In this document: positions 52,070 to 60,399 of the stretch, in pieces | Position numbering within the stretch: position 1 is the stretch's first letter | How the letters are laid out: the number at the start of each line of letters is the position of its first letter | Source of the DNA: Nitrospira sp. | Lineage (GTDB): Bacteria > Nitrospirota > Nitrospiria > Nitrospirales > Nitrospiraceae | Assembly (NCBI GenBank): GCA_009594995.1 | Contig: VOPR01000005.1 | Location: 248,001-312,000, forward strand | Length of the DNA: 64,000 nt | Direction of reading: 5' to 3' | The notes under the pieces: model-generated | What the model saw: the letters and a program-made list of their open reading frames with translations, nothing else | Databases searched by the model: none | Told to the model about the DNA's origin: nothing | Made by a program: the position numbers and the translations under genes

Positions 52070-52960
52070 CTACAACCCATCTTCACGCTGCTCACAACCC
52101 AATATCTCAATAAACCGCGGCAGCCGGGTCTTTTTGAGCGGCTCGTCGAGCTTATTGTAGATGGCGAGCAGATTCTTGATCATGCGGGCGAGGATCGCCC
52201 TGGTCGGGCTTTTCTGCAGAAAACGGTCTTCAAATCCATACCCGGCTTCGGTCAGGAACCGCGCGCAATTCTTCTCTGTCAGCAGCGCGCCCCCGTTAAA
52301 ACAGTCGATGAAGATTTTGTATTTCTCCGAATCGAACTTCACGAGGAAGTGGCCCGGCATGCCGATGCCGTGCACCGGCAACTGGAGCCGTCGCCCGATC
52401 AGTAGGTAGACCGTGGAGAGGCTGATCGGAATTCCCGTCCGACGGTCCATCACACAGTTCAGATAGCTGTTTTCAACCTCATAGTAGTTCTTGGTGTTGC
52501 CCTTGAAGCCGGCCTCGGTGAACAGGTAGCGATTGAGCGCCTTGACGGTCTCTTCGCCAGACACACGGGACCCGATCTGCTCCCGGACATCCTGCGCCAT
52601 GCGATCGAGTTGACGCTGGTAGCCCTGCACGTCGAGCGTTGGATAGGCGTACCGCGCGAGAATGAACGCGCCCTTCTCCAGATCCAGGTGTTCGTCCGGA
52701 AACGCGACCAGGTCACGCAGCTCTTCCTCTAACCTCGTCCCCCGGATTTCCTCCAAGACGGTGACGATGCGATCGGCCATCTCCGGCTGTTCAATTTCCG
52801 CCTCCTGGAGCAAGGGCACGGCAGAGTCGCCGAAATCGATCAATTTGCCGCTGATCGTCTTGACGATCCGTTCATCCTCATCACCGAGGAGCCGAATCAA
52901 GGCACGAATTTGGCTTTCATTCACGAACATGGAAGATCCCCGGTGCGTGACCGTGCTCAC
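52070..52960 (-). CDS. SirB1-type transglutaminase-like protein
   Basis: 296 residues from a GTG overlapping the permease stop (GTGA); ATG 52930 (MFVNESQ) is the alternative. N-terminal third is helical, HEAT-like (RALIRLLGDEDERIVKTISG). The central block NSYLNCVMDRRTGIPISLSTVYLLIGRRL with GMPGHFLVKF gives the Cys/His arrangement of the transglutaminase-like core 2 domain of SirB1 proteins. Known members are of unclear enzymatic role. It ends an operon with LON-domain, ATPase and permease genes. Confidence 0.8.
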   Translation of the reverse strand: MSTVTHRGSSMFVNESQIRALIRLLGDEDERIVKTISGKLIDFGDSAVPLLQEAEIEQPEMADRIVTVLEEIRGTRLEEELRDLVAFPDEHLDLEKGAFILARYAYPTLDVQGYQRQLDRMAQDVREQIGSRVSGEETVKALNRYLFTEAGFKGNTKNYYEVENSYLNCVMDRRTGIPISLSTVYLLIGRRLQLPVHGIGMPGHFLVKFDSEKYKIFIDCFNGGALLTEKNCARFLTEAGYGFEDRFLQKSPTRAILARMIKNLLAIYNKLDEPLKKTRLPRFIEILGCEQREDGL

Positions 52961-53736
52961 CCGATCGCCCGCCGGAAGGCGCGCGCGCCGCCATAGAGGC
53001 AGAGGGCATCGAATAACAGCATCACAACAATAACCATTCCCACATGGGGCAATGCTTCAGTCCATCCCTGGAGAATCAGCGGGCGTACGGCATCGATGGC
53101 CCAGGTCATCGGATTGAACTGCGCCAGAAATCCCATCCAGCCCGGCATCGCGGCCAGGGGCACCAACGCTGAACTCAGAAAAATCATCGGGAGGGAGAGG
53201 AAACCCAAGACAGAAAAGAAATCGCCGTGGCTTTTCACAGAAAAGGCCATCGCCATGGAAATGGCCGTCAACCCGACACCGAACATCATACCAATGAGCA
53301 AAATCGTCGCGACTCCGAGGAAGCCGGTGACCGGCTGCACACCGAAGAGCCAGGCCACGCCAAGGATGACCAGTACCTGCAGCGACGTGATGGTCGTCAC
53401 AAAAATGAAGCGACTCAGGATCACCGACGTCCGGTGAATCGGCGTGGACATCAGCCGCTCGAGAAAGCCGTTTTCCTTGTCAAAGAGCAGATCAACGCCG
53501 CCGGCCAAACCGTTGTTAAGCACCGTCATGACCACGACCCCAGCCGTCAGAAAACTGATGTAGCTCGACGCCTGCGTCACCTGCATATCCGCCGCGCGTT
53601 GAAACAGATTGCCGAAAAAGATCAGCCAGAACAGCATCGGCTGCACGAGGGTAAACAACATGCTGAACTTTTCACGGCTCAGCCGCCGCACCCAGCGCAT
53701 CGTCAACGCGCGAATTTCTTGTGAATATTCCTTCAT
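52957..53736 (-). CDS. ABC-2 type transporter permease (DrrB-like)
   Basis: 259 residues with six membrane helices. Typical ABC-2 features: MRWVRRLSREKFSMLFTLVQPMLFWLIFFG at the N terminus, LFDKENGFLERLMSTPIHRT in the loop and LSLPMIFLSSALVPLAAMPGWM followed by FNPMTWAIDAVRPL. Works with the ATPase encoded 26 nt upstream to export a lipid, drug or polysaccharide. GTGA overlap with the SirB1-like gene. Confidence 0.9.
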   Translation of the reverse strand: MKEYSQEIRALTMRWVRRLSREKFSMLFTLVQPMLFWLIFFGNLFQRAADMQVTQASSYISFLTAGVVVMTVLNNGLAGGVDLLFDKENGFLERLMSTPIHRTSVILSRFIFVTTITSLQVLVILGVAWLFGVQPVTGFLGVATILLIGMMFGVGLTAISMAMAFSVKSHGDFFSVLGFLSLPMIFLSSALVPLAAMPGWMGFLAQFNPMTWAIDAVRPLILQGWTEALPHVGMVIVVMLLFDALCLYGGARAFRRAIG

Positions 53737-53762
53737 GGCGGATTCGCGCTCCTCGGCGACAG

Positions 53763-54734
53763 TTACGAGTCCTCGGCTTTCGGTTGGTCGTCCTTGATGG
53801 AGCGCCCGGTATGCGCAATAAACACATCGTCCAACCGCGGCCGGTGATAGTCGATGAACTCCAGTTGGCAGGTCAGACGATTCGCCGCTTCAAGGATGGC
53901 CGGCAACGCCTTTTCGGGACAATCGACGCGAATGTCCAGGCCGGTCGGCGTGGTGGTCACGGCACGAATAGCCGGAAGATTCTTCACGGCCGCTGCCAGC
54001 ATCTCGACACGATCGTGCTCGCGGACGGTCAGCGACACGAGATCTCCACCCAAGCCGACTTTCAGCTGATTGGGGGCGCCCAAGGCCTTGATCCTCCCCC
54101 CGTCGATGATGGCGATCCGGTCGCAGAGCTGATCAGCCTCGTCCAGATAATTGGTCGTCATTACCACGGTAATGCCCCGCTCCCGCATCGCCCGCACATG
54201 GTCCCAGATACGCAAACGGCTTTGCACATCCAAACCCAGGGTCGGTTCGTCCAGGAAAAGGATTTTTGGATCGGGCAGTAACCCGCAGGCGATGTCCAGC
54301 TTCCGCTTCATGCCGCCGGAATAGGTCTTGGCGGGACGGTCGGCCTGCTGCTCCAGTTCAACCAATTTCAGCAGCTTGGGAATGCGTTGGGCCGATTCGT
54401 CGGCCGAGAGATGATAGAGGTTGGCAAGCAGCTCGAGATGCTCACGGCCCGTTAGGAACCGATCGATGGCCCGCTCCTGCGGCACATAACCGATCGTCTG
54501 CCGGACGCGGTCCGCATCCTTGACTGAATCCAGGCTAAAAATTCTGGCCGATCCCGATGTGGGGTTGAGCAAGGTGATCAGAATGCGAAGGGTAGTGCTC
54601 TTGCCTGCGCCGTTCGGTCCGAGCAGACCGAAAATCTCGCCGGTGTAGACCTGAAACGAGAGGTCATCGACGGCGCGAACCTTATCGTACGTCTTCCCGA
54701 GGTGGGACACGTCAATAGCAACCGGCCGCGACAT
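53763..54734 (-). CDS. ABC transporter ATP-binding protein (DrrA-like)
   Basis: 323 residues from the ATG giving MSRPVAIDVSH, which overlaps the LON-domain stop as TGATG. Walker A GLLGPNGAGKSTTLR, Q-loop GYVPQERAIDRFLTG, signature KTYSGGMKRKLDIACG, Walker B KILFLDEPTLGLD and H-loop region VVMTTNYLDEAD: the H-loop His is replaced by Asn in TTNY, worth noting because hydrolysis normally uses His there. The C-terminal 90 residues are the DrrA-type extension. Partner permease is directly downstream. Confidence 0.9.
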   Translation of the reverse strand: MSRPVAIDVSHLGKTYDKVRAVDDLSFQVYTGEIFGLLGPNGAGKSTTLRILITLLNPTSGSARIFSLDSVKDADRVRQTIGYVPQERAIDRFLTGREHLELLANLYHLSADESAQRIPKLLKLVELEQQADRPAKTYSGGMKRKLDIACGLLPDPKILFLDEPTLGLDVQSRLRIWDHVRAMRERGITVVMTTNYLDEADQLCDRIAIIDGGRIKALGAPNQLKVGLGGDLVSLTVREHDRVEMLAAAVKNLPAIRAVTTTPTGLDIRVDCPEKALPAILEAANRLTCQLEFIDYHRPRLDDVFIAHTGRSIKDDQPKAEDS

Positions 54735-55423
54735 CAGCCCCACCCTCCGGCGCCGCGCCGTTCCGCCAGCTTGAACTGAATCAAATCGCTGAGGCGGCGG
54801 GCCTGCTGCGGCACATGCTCCGCTTCCAGCAAGAACTGCTTTTCCAATGGGGTACAGTCGAAATAGGTCGAGAGGGAATTCACAAACACTTCGTCGCTCA
54901 CATCGGGCCGGATTAAACTGTGCAGCGGCGAGGCCTCCTCGTCAGCCTGGAGGTATTCTTCGAGGACCTCCATCAGGTAGCGACGCAAGGCGGGGTCCAG
55001 GGATACGGCTCCGTCTCGCGGCTTCAGCGTGATGCGGGCTTCACGGTAACTCTTTTCGAAAAATTCTTCATGGATTTCGTAGCGTTCAAGACCTTGCAAC
55101 AGGATATTGGAGCGGCCATCGGGAAGCGCTTGCACGCTAGCCAGCCGTCCGACGCAGCCCAGAGAAAAGATCGGAGGATTCCCTTCGTATTGCTCTTCCC
55201 AGCCCTCTTTCAACAGTGCCATGCCGATGCATTGCCCTGCCGCGGCCGCATCCGCTACCATCTGGCGGTATCGAGGCTCAAATACATGGAGCGGCAGATA
55301 GGTCTTGGGAAAGAACACAACGTTAGGAAGTGGGAAGAGGGGAATACGATCCGGAATGGGAAACGGCTGGGCCTTTCCCGACAACTCCCGGTTCGACGGC
55401 TCGCGTTCAGGCTCAAGAAACAT
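54734..55423 (-). CDS. LON-type substrate-binding domain protein
   Basis: 229 residues that correspond to the N-terminal domain of Lon protease without ATPase or peptidase. Family signs: IPLFPLPNVVFFPKTYLPLHVFEPRYRQMV, then GCVGRLASVQALPDGRSNILLQGLERYEI and a helical tail. Stand-alone LON domains are widespread and of unknown biochemical role. It is the first gene of an operon (LON, ATPase, permease, SirB1-like), each overlapping or close to the next. The ATG follows a promoter -10 box by only 5 nt. Confidence 0.85.
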   Translation of the reverse strand: MFLEPEREPSNRELSGKAQPFPIPDRIPLFPLPNVVFFPKTYLPLHVFEPRYRQMVADAAAAGQCIGMALLKEGWEEQYEGNPPIFSLGCVGRLASVQALPDGRSNILLQGLERYEIHEEFFEKSYREARITLKPRDGAVSLDPALRRYLMEVLEEYLQADEEASPLHSLIRPDVSDEVFVNSLSTYFDCTPLEKQFLLEAEHVPQQARRLSDLIQFKLAERRGAGGWG

Positions 55424-55428
55424 GGCTC

Positions 55429-55458
55429 ACGATAGCTGATGCTTTGCAAAGTTGTCAA
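55429..55458 (-). promoter_or_regulatory. Promoter of the LON-domain/ABC operon, predicted leaderless
   Basis: On the minus strand TTGACA (55458-55453), 18-nt spacer, TATCGT (55434-55429) and five nt to the ATG at 55423. A transcript starting 6-7 nt after the -10 would begin on the start codon itself. Confidence 0.65.
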
Positions 55459-55601
55459 CGCTGTCCCCTGTCCGTCTCGCGGCACGCATCGTCACAAAAC
55501 CATCATGAATACTAGCGTTTCATCACCTGTCCACCACAAAAGACACCGGGGGCGAACCGGTCCGATCGAGATCACCGACGGGGCCGGCTGGTGAGTCTGC
55601 G

Positions 55602-56741
55602 ATGACCACATTGCGCCCTGTTTACCTCGCGGGACTGCTCATGCTGGGAAGCTTCTTGGCCTGCACCGTCCAATCCATTGCAACGGAGGAGGCCCCTCGG
55701 TCATTCGATCAGGCCATGCCGGGATATCAGTATCGATTTCCCGAAGACCATGGAGCGCATGAACGGTTTCGGACCGAGTGGTGGTACTACACCGGCCACC
55801 TCACGTCGGCCAACGGCCGCCGGTTCGGATTTGAACTGACTTTTTTTCGGCGTGGCATTCCTCCTGCTCAGGTTGAGACCCTGCCGTCCAAGTGGTCCAT
55901 CCAGCAACTGTACCTGGCCCATTTCGCCCTGACCGACCTGGAGGGTGGCCAGTTTCACTACACCGACAAAATCAGTCGCGAGGGACTGGGCAAGGCCGGT
56001 GCAGAAAGGGGCCGGTTGCGCGTGTGGGTCGACCGTTGGTCCGTGCTGATGGATGGTCAGACGCCACCTCACCAACAATTGCAGGCTGCGACCGACGACT
56101 TTGCAATCAAGCTCGACCTCGTTCCTGAGAAACCTCCTGTCCTGCATGGCCGCGAGGGCATCAGCCGCAAAGGGGCCGATCCCGGCCAGGCTTCCCACTA
56201 CTATTCGCTCACTCGTCTCGCAACCGGGGGGCAGGTTCGAATCGGCACTGAAACCTTTGCCGTCTCCGGCCTCAGCTGGATGGATCACGAATTCGGCTCA
56301 GCCGACCTGGGGCAGGATGTGGTGGGATGGGATTGGTTCAGTCTCCACCTGAGCGACGCGACCGAACTGATGTGGTACTCCCTGCGACGTGCCGATGGCT
56401 CGCGCGACCCGGTCTCCAGCGGAACCCTGGTCCTGGCCGACGGGCACGCGCAGCCCCTCAATGCGCAGGACCTGACAATTGAGCCCCTCACGTACTGGAC
56501 GAGTCCGCGATCCAAGGGACGGTATCCGCAACGTTGGCGAATGACTGCGCCTTCTATTCAATTGGACCTGAATGTGGAATCGCTGCTCGCGGATCAGGAA
56601 TTGGACACGGCCCGCAGCACGCGCGTCACCTATTGGGAAGGGGCCGTGGCGGCCTCCGGTCAGGCGCGAGGCGCGCCCGTGACAGGACGCGGCTATGTCG
56701 AAATGACCGGCTATTCCGAACGCTTCACCCCGCGACTGTGA
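55602..56741 (+). CDS. AttH/CrtC-like lipocalin-type secreted protein
   Basis: 379 residues with an N-terminal signal (LAGLLMLGSFLACTVQ) that could be a lipoprotein signal, although the lipobox FLAC is imperfect. The body matches the AttH and carotenoid 1,2-hydratase family: HERFRTEWWYYTGHLTSANG, FELTFFRRG, YLAHFALTDLEGGQFHY, ASHYYSLTRL and VSGLSWMDHEFGSADLG. Members elsewhere are encoded beside ABC-2/MacB-type exporters, and here a DrrAB-type exporter lies divergent. Lipid or isoprenoid handling in the periplasm is plausible but not shown. Confidence 0.8.
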   Translation: MTTLRPVYLAGLLMLGSFLACTVQSIATEEAPRSFDQAMPGYQYRFPEDHGAHERFRTEWWYYTGHLTSANGRRFGFELTFFRRGIPPAQVETLPSKWSIQQLYLAHFALTDLEGGQFHYTDKISREGLGKAGAERGRLRVWVDRWSVLMDGQTPPHQQLQAATDDFAIKLDLVPEKPPVLHGREGISRKGADPGQASHYYSLTRLATGGQVRIGTETFAVSGLSWMDHEFGSADLGQDVVGWDWFSLHLSDATELMWYSLRRADGSRDPVSSGTLVLADGHAQPLNAQDLTIEPLTYWTSPRSKGRYPQRWRMTAPSIQLDLNVESLLADQELDTARSTRVTYWEGAVAASGQARGAPVTGRGYVEMTGYSERFTPRL

Positions 56742-56771
56742 ATTCCCAACGCACCCACACAATGTCTCACC

Positions 56772-56801
56772 TTGACTCGGTCGCTACGCTATGGTTAGGT
56801 C
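56772..56801 (+). promoter_or_regulatory. Candidate promoter of the BNR-repeat lipoprotein gene
   Basis: TTGACT (56772-56777), 18-nt spacer, TAGGTC (56796-56801), 13 nt before the ATG at 56815 and 10 nt before an in-frame GTG. The -10 is weak but resembles that of the MarR gene (TAGGCT). Confidence 0.35.
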
Positions 56802-56814
56802 TGCGGCCACTGTG

Positions 56815-57864
56815 ATGCCACGACGACTTCGAATTGCCACCCTGCTCCGCCGATCGGTTTTCCTGATCGGCCTGGTTCTCCTCGCCTGCGGCAGCCGTGA
56901 GTCGGCCGTGGTTTCGATCGCCCTCCATCCGTCGAACCCCAACATTGTGTACGTAGCGACGAACGATGCCGTGCATAAGACCCGCGACGGCGGCGCGACA
57001 TGGGAACAATTCCCGGCCTTCACGGCTCGCCGCGTCACGACTCTGGCCATCGACCCGAAACTTCCCGCCACGGTGTACGCCGGCACCATGGGCGACGCCA
57101 TTTACAAGAGTCCTGACGGCGGCCAACATTGGCTGCCCCACAATGTCGGGCTCAAAGAGCATGTCTCGTTCATCAATGAAATCATCTTCCATCCCGACAA
57201 CACCGAACTCCTCTACCTCGCCACGACGGTCGGCGCATTCATCTCCAAAGACGGAGGGCGGGAATGGGAAGAGCGGATGGCCGGCATGAAGGAAGTGCAC
57301 ATCGTGACCTGCATCACCATGGATCATCAACACCCTCGCGTGTTGTATGCCGGAACCACCGGCGGCACCTACCGCAGTGAAGACGGCGGCACGAGCTGGC
57401 AGAAGAAGAATAGCGGGCTGATTCCTGACGATATCTTAAACGCCGCCATGGCGCTCGGAGTGAATGTGCTGGCGGTTGATCCGCGGAACTCCGACATCGT
57501 CTATGCCGCCACCACCAAGGGGCTCTTTCGATCCGCCAATCGCGGCGAATATTGGGAACAGATCGGGCAGGGACTGTCGAACCAATTCATCAGCACGCTG
57601 GCCCTGCATCCCACGGATGCTAATATCTTCTATATCGGCGGACCGGACGGCGTGCGGAAAACGGTGGATGGCGGGAAAACCTGGCAACCGCGCAATGAGG
57701 GGCTCACGACTCTGAACATCCGCACAATCAGCCTCAGCCCAAGTGATCCCCAGCTGCTGTATCTCGGCACGAACGGAAGCGGGCTGTACCGGTCGACTGA
57801 CGGAGGAGACCATTGGGCAGCGATTCCGCTCACCGGGCCCCGCCAGGCCGCACCAGCCCCGTAA
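56815..57864 (+). CDS. BNR/Asp-box repeat lipoprotein
   Basis: 349 residues; start at ATG or the preceding GTG. Lipobox LLAC (LIGLVLLACGSRES). The mature part holds about seven beta-propeller repeats, each with an Asp box such as KTRDGGATWEQ, KSPDGGQHWLP, SKDGGREWEE, RSEDGGTSWQK, KTVDGGKTWQP and RSTDGGDHWAA, interleaved with NIVYVATN-type strands. This is the sialidase-like or Ycf48-like propeller fold, which usually binds ligands or assembles complexes rather than cleaving glycans; no sialidase arginine triad is evident. Predicted to be attached to a membrane in the periplasm. Confidence 0.85.
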   Translation: MPRRLRIATLLRRSVFLIGLVLLACGSRESAVVSIALHPSNPNIVYVATNDAVHKTRDGGATWEQFPAFTARRVTTLAIDPKLPATVYAGTMGDAIYKSPDGGQHWLPHNVGLKEHVSFINEIIFHPDNTELLYLATTVGAFISKDGGREWEERMAGMKEVHIVTCITMDHQHPRVLYAGTTGGTYRSEDGGTSWQKKNSGLIPDDILNAAMALGVNVLAVDPRNSDIVYAATTKGLFRSANRGEYWEQIGQGLSNQFISTLALHPTDANIFYIGGPDGVRKTVDGGKTWQPRNEGLTTLNIRTISLSPSDPQLLYLGTNGSGLYRSTDGGDHWAAIPLTGPRQAAPAP

Positions 57865-57883
57865 GAGGCTTACAGGATCCCCG

Positions 57884-58492
57884 ATGCCGACGTTACTACT
57901 CATTCGACATGGAGAAACAGATTGGAATCGATCGGGACAGGTGATGGGAAACCAGCCGATCCCGCTCAACCAAACCGGCGAACAGCAAGCCCGCGCGTGC
58001 GCCGACATGCTGGCACAGACCCCGATCGCAGGCATCTTTACCAGCCCCGTGCTGCGCGCCGTGCAAACCGCCGAAATCGTGGGGCGACTGCACTCAGCCC
58101 CGCTGCATCACCTTTCGGGGCTGAGTGAGATCGGTGTGGGCGACTGGATCAATCGCTACTGGAAAGACTTTGCTGAAGATCCGGCCAAGCGGGACTGGTA
58201 TAGCCATCCGGACCGGGCCCGACCCGTGGGCGGCGAAACGCTCCGTGAAGTGCAACAGCGTGCCGTGGCAGCCGTCGAACAGGCGCTGCTCGCCGCCCCA
58301 GAAACCACCTATGCCTTCGTCTCCCACGGCGACGTCATTCGGGCGCTGCTCGCCCACTACTTGCGTCTCGACCTGGCAACGCTCCGCCACGCCCGCATTG
58401 ATCACGCAGGAGTGAGCGGACTGGAACTGACAGGTTCCGAGGCTCAGCTCCTGTTTCTCAATCATCGCCCTGGGTTGAGCCGGCTGCTCTGA
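57884..58492 (+). CDS. Histidine phosphatase (phosphoglycerate mutase-like)
   Basis: 202 residues from the ATG 19 nt after the BNR gene. Catalytic motif LLIRHGETDWNRSGQ with the phospho-accepting His near residue 8, conserved Arg in FTSPVLRAVQTAEIV, LSEIGVGDW (acid) and second His in VSHGDVIRALLAH. Could be a phosphoglycerate mutase-like, alpha-ribazole or general small-molecule phosphatase. Probably co-transcribed with the BNR-repeat lipoprotein gene. Confidence 0.85.
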   Translation: MPTLLLIRHGETDWNRSGQVMGNQPIPLNQTGEQQARACADMLAQTPIAGIFTSPVLRAVQTAEIVGRLHSAPLHHLSGLSEIGVGDWINRYWKDFAEDPAKRDWYSHPDRARPVGGETLREVQQRAVAAVEQALLAAPETTYAFVSHGDVIRALLAHYLRLDLATLRHARIDHAGVSGLELTGSEAQLLFLNHRPGLSRLL

Positions 58493-58508
58493 TCGACACA
58501 CATCCCGG

Positions 58509-58997
58509 TTAGGGGTGAGCGGCAGCCGGAGCTGATGACTCTGCGCCCTTCCCGTAGTAGCGGCTTCCGTACCGCTTGAGCTCTTCCGACAAGGCGGTCC
58601 ATTCCTCGGCCGTCAACAACGCTTTCATTTTGAAGCGGAGGCCCAGCATCTTTGCGGCCGACCGCATCCGGTTGTTATTGAGTTCGTCGAGGATTTTCGT
58701 GAACTCTTCCGGAGACGCCGAGTAGTTGGCATTCAATTCATAGAGCGCGCGATGGGACTGACGGTGTTGCTCCCGTGCCGACTTGATCTCGGCGATCATC
58801 TCCCCCATCACCTCATTCACTCGCTTGACGGTGTCCGGATTCTTGACATGTTTCTCAACCAGCCCACTCACATCCTGAGACGCCTTGCTCCAGTAGTAGT
58901 CACCCTTCCCGTGCTCGTAACTTCCATGGTGGTGGGAACAGCCGGCCAGTCCGGTGATTAACAGTCCGACGAGAAGCAGTAGGGATCGATAGCTCAT
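58509..58997 (-). CDS. Histidine-rich Spy/CpxP-like periplasmic lipoprotein
   Basis: 162 residues from the second ATG, which follows GGAGG. Lipobox LAGC, then a metal-binding-looking HHHGSYEHGKGDYYW. The rest is helical with NRMRSAAKMLGLRFKMKALLTAEEWTALSEEL, the pattern of CpxP/Spy chaperones (in which LTxEQ-type segments recur). Periplasmic chaperone or metal stress sensor is inferred. Convergent with the phosphatase gene, 16 nt apart. Confidence 0.68.
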   Translation of the reverse strand: MSYRSLLLLVGLLITGLAGCSHHHGSYEHGKGDYYWSKASQDVSGLVEKHVKNPDTVKRVNEVMGEMIAEIKSAREQHRQSHRALYELNANYSASPEEFTKILDELNNNRMRSAAKMLGLRFKMKALLTAEEWTALSEELKRYGSRYYGKGAESSAPAAAHP

Positions 58998-59106
58998 CAC
59001 AACCTCCATTCAAAAAAGTGCGTGCCGTACATGAAAACGCGTTGCGCCATGGCTCGTTCCTCCCGTAAGCTTCCTCGAATACACAGCAGCAGCAAGGAGT
59101 ACCGGC

Positions 59107-59463
59107 ATGGGCGAACAAAAGGGATCATCACGCGGAACAGGACCGATCGAATCGCTACGGGACGAATTCCGTGGTCACCTGGACGTATTTTATAGCCGCC
59201 TCAAACTGGCAGCCCCCTATGACAGCGTGGAGAAGGCCTTGGGCGTCCTCACCACCACACTCAAAGCCTTGCCGCCGGAGGAGCTTCACGATTTGGCCAC
59301 GGACCAGACCCGACGATGGGGCCATTTTCGGCAGGCCTTTGTCGAATCGGGCTTGAACATGAAACATCGAGGGATCATTACCGGCCTGGCGCGCTCCGGC
59401 ACGGCTTTGGACCTGCCGTCTGAATTCAATTACCTGCTCGATCTGTATCGCACATCGTCCTGA
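59107..59463 (+). CDS. Small protein of unknown function
   Basis: 118 residues, soluble and helical (IESLRDEFRGHLDVFYSRLKLAA, EKALGVLTTTLKALPPEEL). No signal peptide, membrane helix or recognised motif. The ATG has AAGGAG seven nt upstream. It lies divergent from the histidine-rich lipoprotein and convergent with the following membrane protein gene. Confidence 0.65.
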   Translation: MGEQKGSSRGTGPIESLRDEFRGHLDVFYSRLKLAAPYDSVEKALGVLTTTLKALPPEELHDLATDQTRRWGHFRQAFVESGLNMKHRGIITGLARSGTALDLPSEFNYLLDLYRTSS

Positions 59464-59524
59464 TCGGCCTTACTCATAGACACTGCGACAGCACCCGACC
59501 GGCCTGGCTAAGGATTGCTCCTGC

Positions 59525-60145
59525 CTAGGCTACGCCTTCATTCTCAAGGGCCACGGCCCTGAGCTCCGTATACACCAACATGAGCCGCGTGTTTTCGATG
59601 CGATAGGCCACCGTGACCGTCAACAATCCGAAGGCGACCACGATCAATCCCACGCCGGTCACCCCGACACCTAGCAGCACGCTTCCCAACGATTCGAGCT
59701 CGCCCTGAAGCAGATAGGTGACGAGGAATCCGAGCGTCCCGAACCCGACGAGACCGAACCAGAGAAACGTAAGAATCGACGACGACCAAGGGACCCGCTT
59801 CGTACAGACCATCCGAAGCCCCTCCTCATCCGATGCCAATTCGATGGAGCCCTTCAGGGGCCAGGCCGTGCGGAAGCGCATGGAGAACAGGCGGTGGGTC
59901 GGCCTGATGACCAGCCGATTCGCCTCGGGGAATACACGCGCGACACCATGAGGCAGACTCAAAAATCCATTGGCGTCGAATGCGCGTAGGAGCTTGGGAA
60001 CGGTCAATGCGGCAAACCGGTCCTGCACCTTCCCGATCCCGTACCCATATCGACTGGCATCGGCAGAAAGGCGGGTAAAGTACATCCAATCGCCGACGAT
60101 CAATCCGACAAACAACACGATGGCAAACGCACCGGCCAATATCAT
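59525..60145 (-). CDS. Membrane protein of unknown function
   Basis: 206 residues from ATG giving MILAGAFAIVLF; the longer frame to 60208 adds a non-membrane extension with no ribosome site. Three hydrophobic stretches: residues 1-20, about 122-145 (ILTFLWFGLVGFGTLGFLVTYLL) and about 152-178 (GVGVTGVGLIVVAFGLLTVTVAY). Between the first two lies a soluble beta-type region (NRLVIRPTHRLFSMRFRTAW). No family recognised. Confidence 0.65.
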   Translation of the reverse strand: MILAGAFAIVLFVGLIVGDWMYFTRLSADASRYGYGIGKVQDRFAALTVPKLLRAFDANGFLSLPHGVARVFPEANRLVIRPTHRLFSMRFRTAWPLKGSIELASDEEGLRMVCTKRVPWSSSILTFLWFGLVGFGTLGFLVTYLLQGELESLGSVLLGVGVTGVGLIVVAFGLLTVTVAYRIENTRLMLVYTELRAVALENEGVA

Positions 60146-60225
60146 AGCGGAAACTTCCCACAGGGCTTTGCGGAGAATCAAGACCGGACAAAATACGCCG
60201 GCTCTCAAAAACCGGAGGAACCTGT

Positions 60226-60255
60226 TGACTAGCCGTGAGTGCTTTGGCTACATTA
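60226..60255 (+). promoter_or_regulatory. Candidate promoter of the PmtA-like methyltransferase gene
   Basis: TTGACT (60226-60231), 18-nt spacer, TACATT (60250-60255). The ATG is 145 nt downstream and, unlike the leaderless set, has GCGGAGGG just before it, so this transcript would carry a leader. Confidence 0.45.
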
Positions 60256-60399
60256 AGCCCGTTCTTGTCCGGCGGGTGAGGACGAGTCATCCGGATTGCA
60301 GTCCCGCCTTCATAGATTTTTCCACGCCACACTTCTCATCGCTGTCACTTCTGCACTGCAGAGTGTGCGGGCGGAGAGGCGTGATTTTGCGGAGGGACG

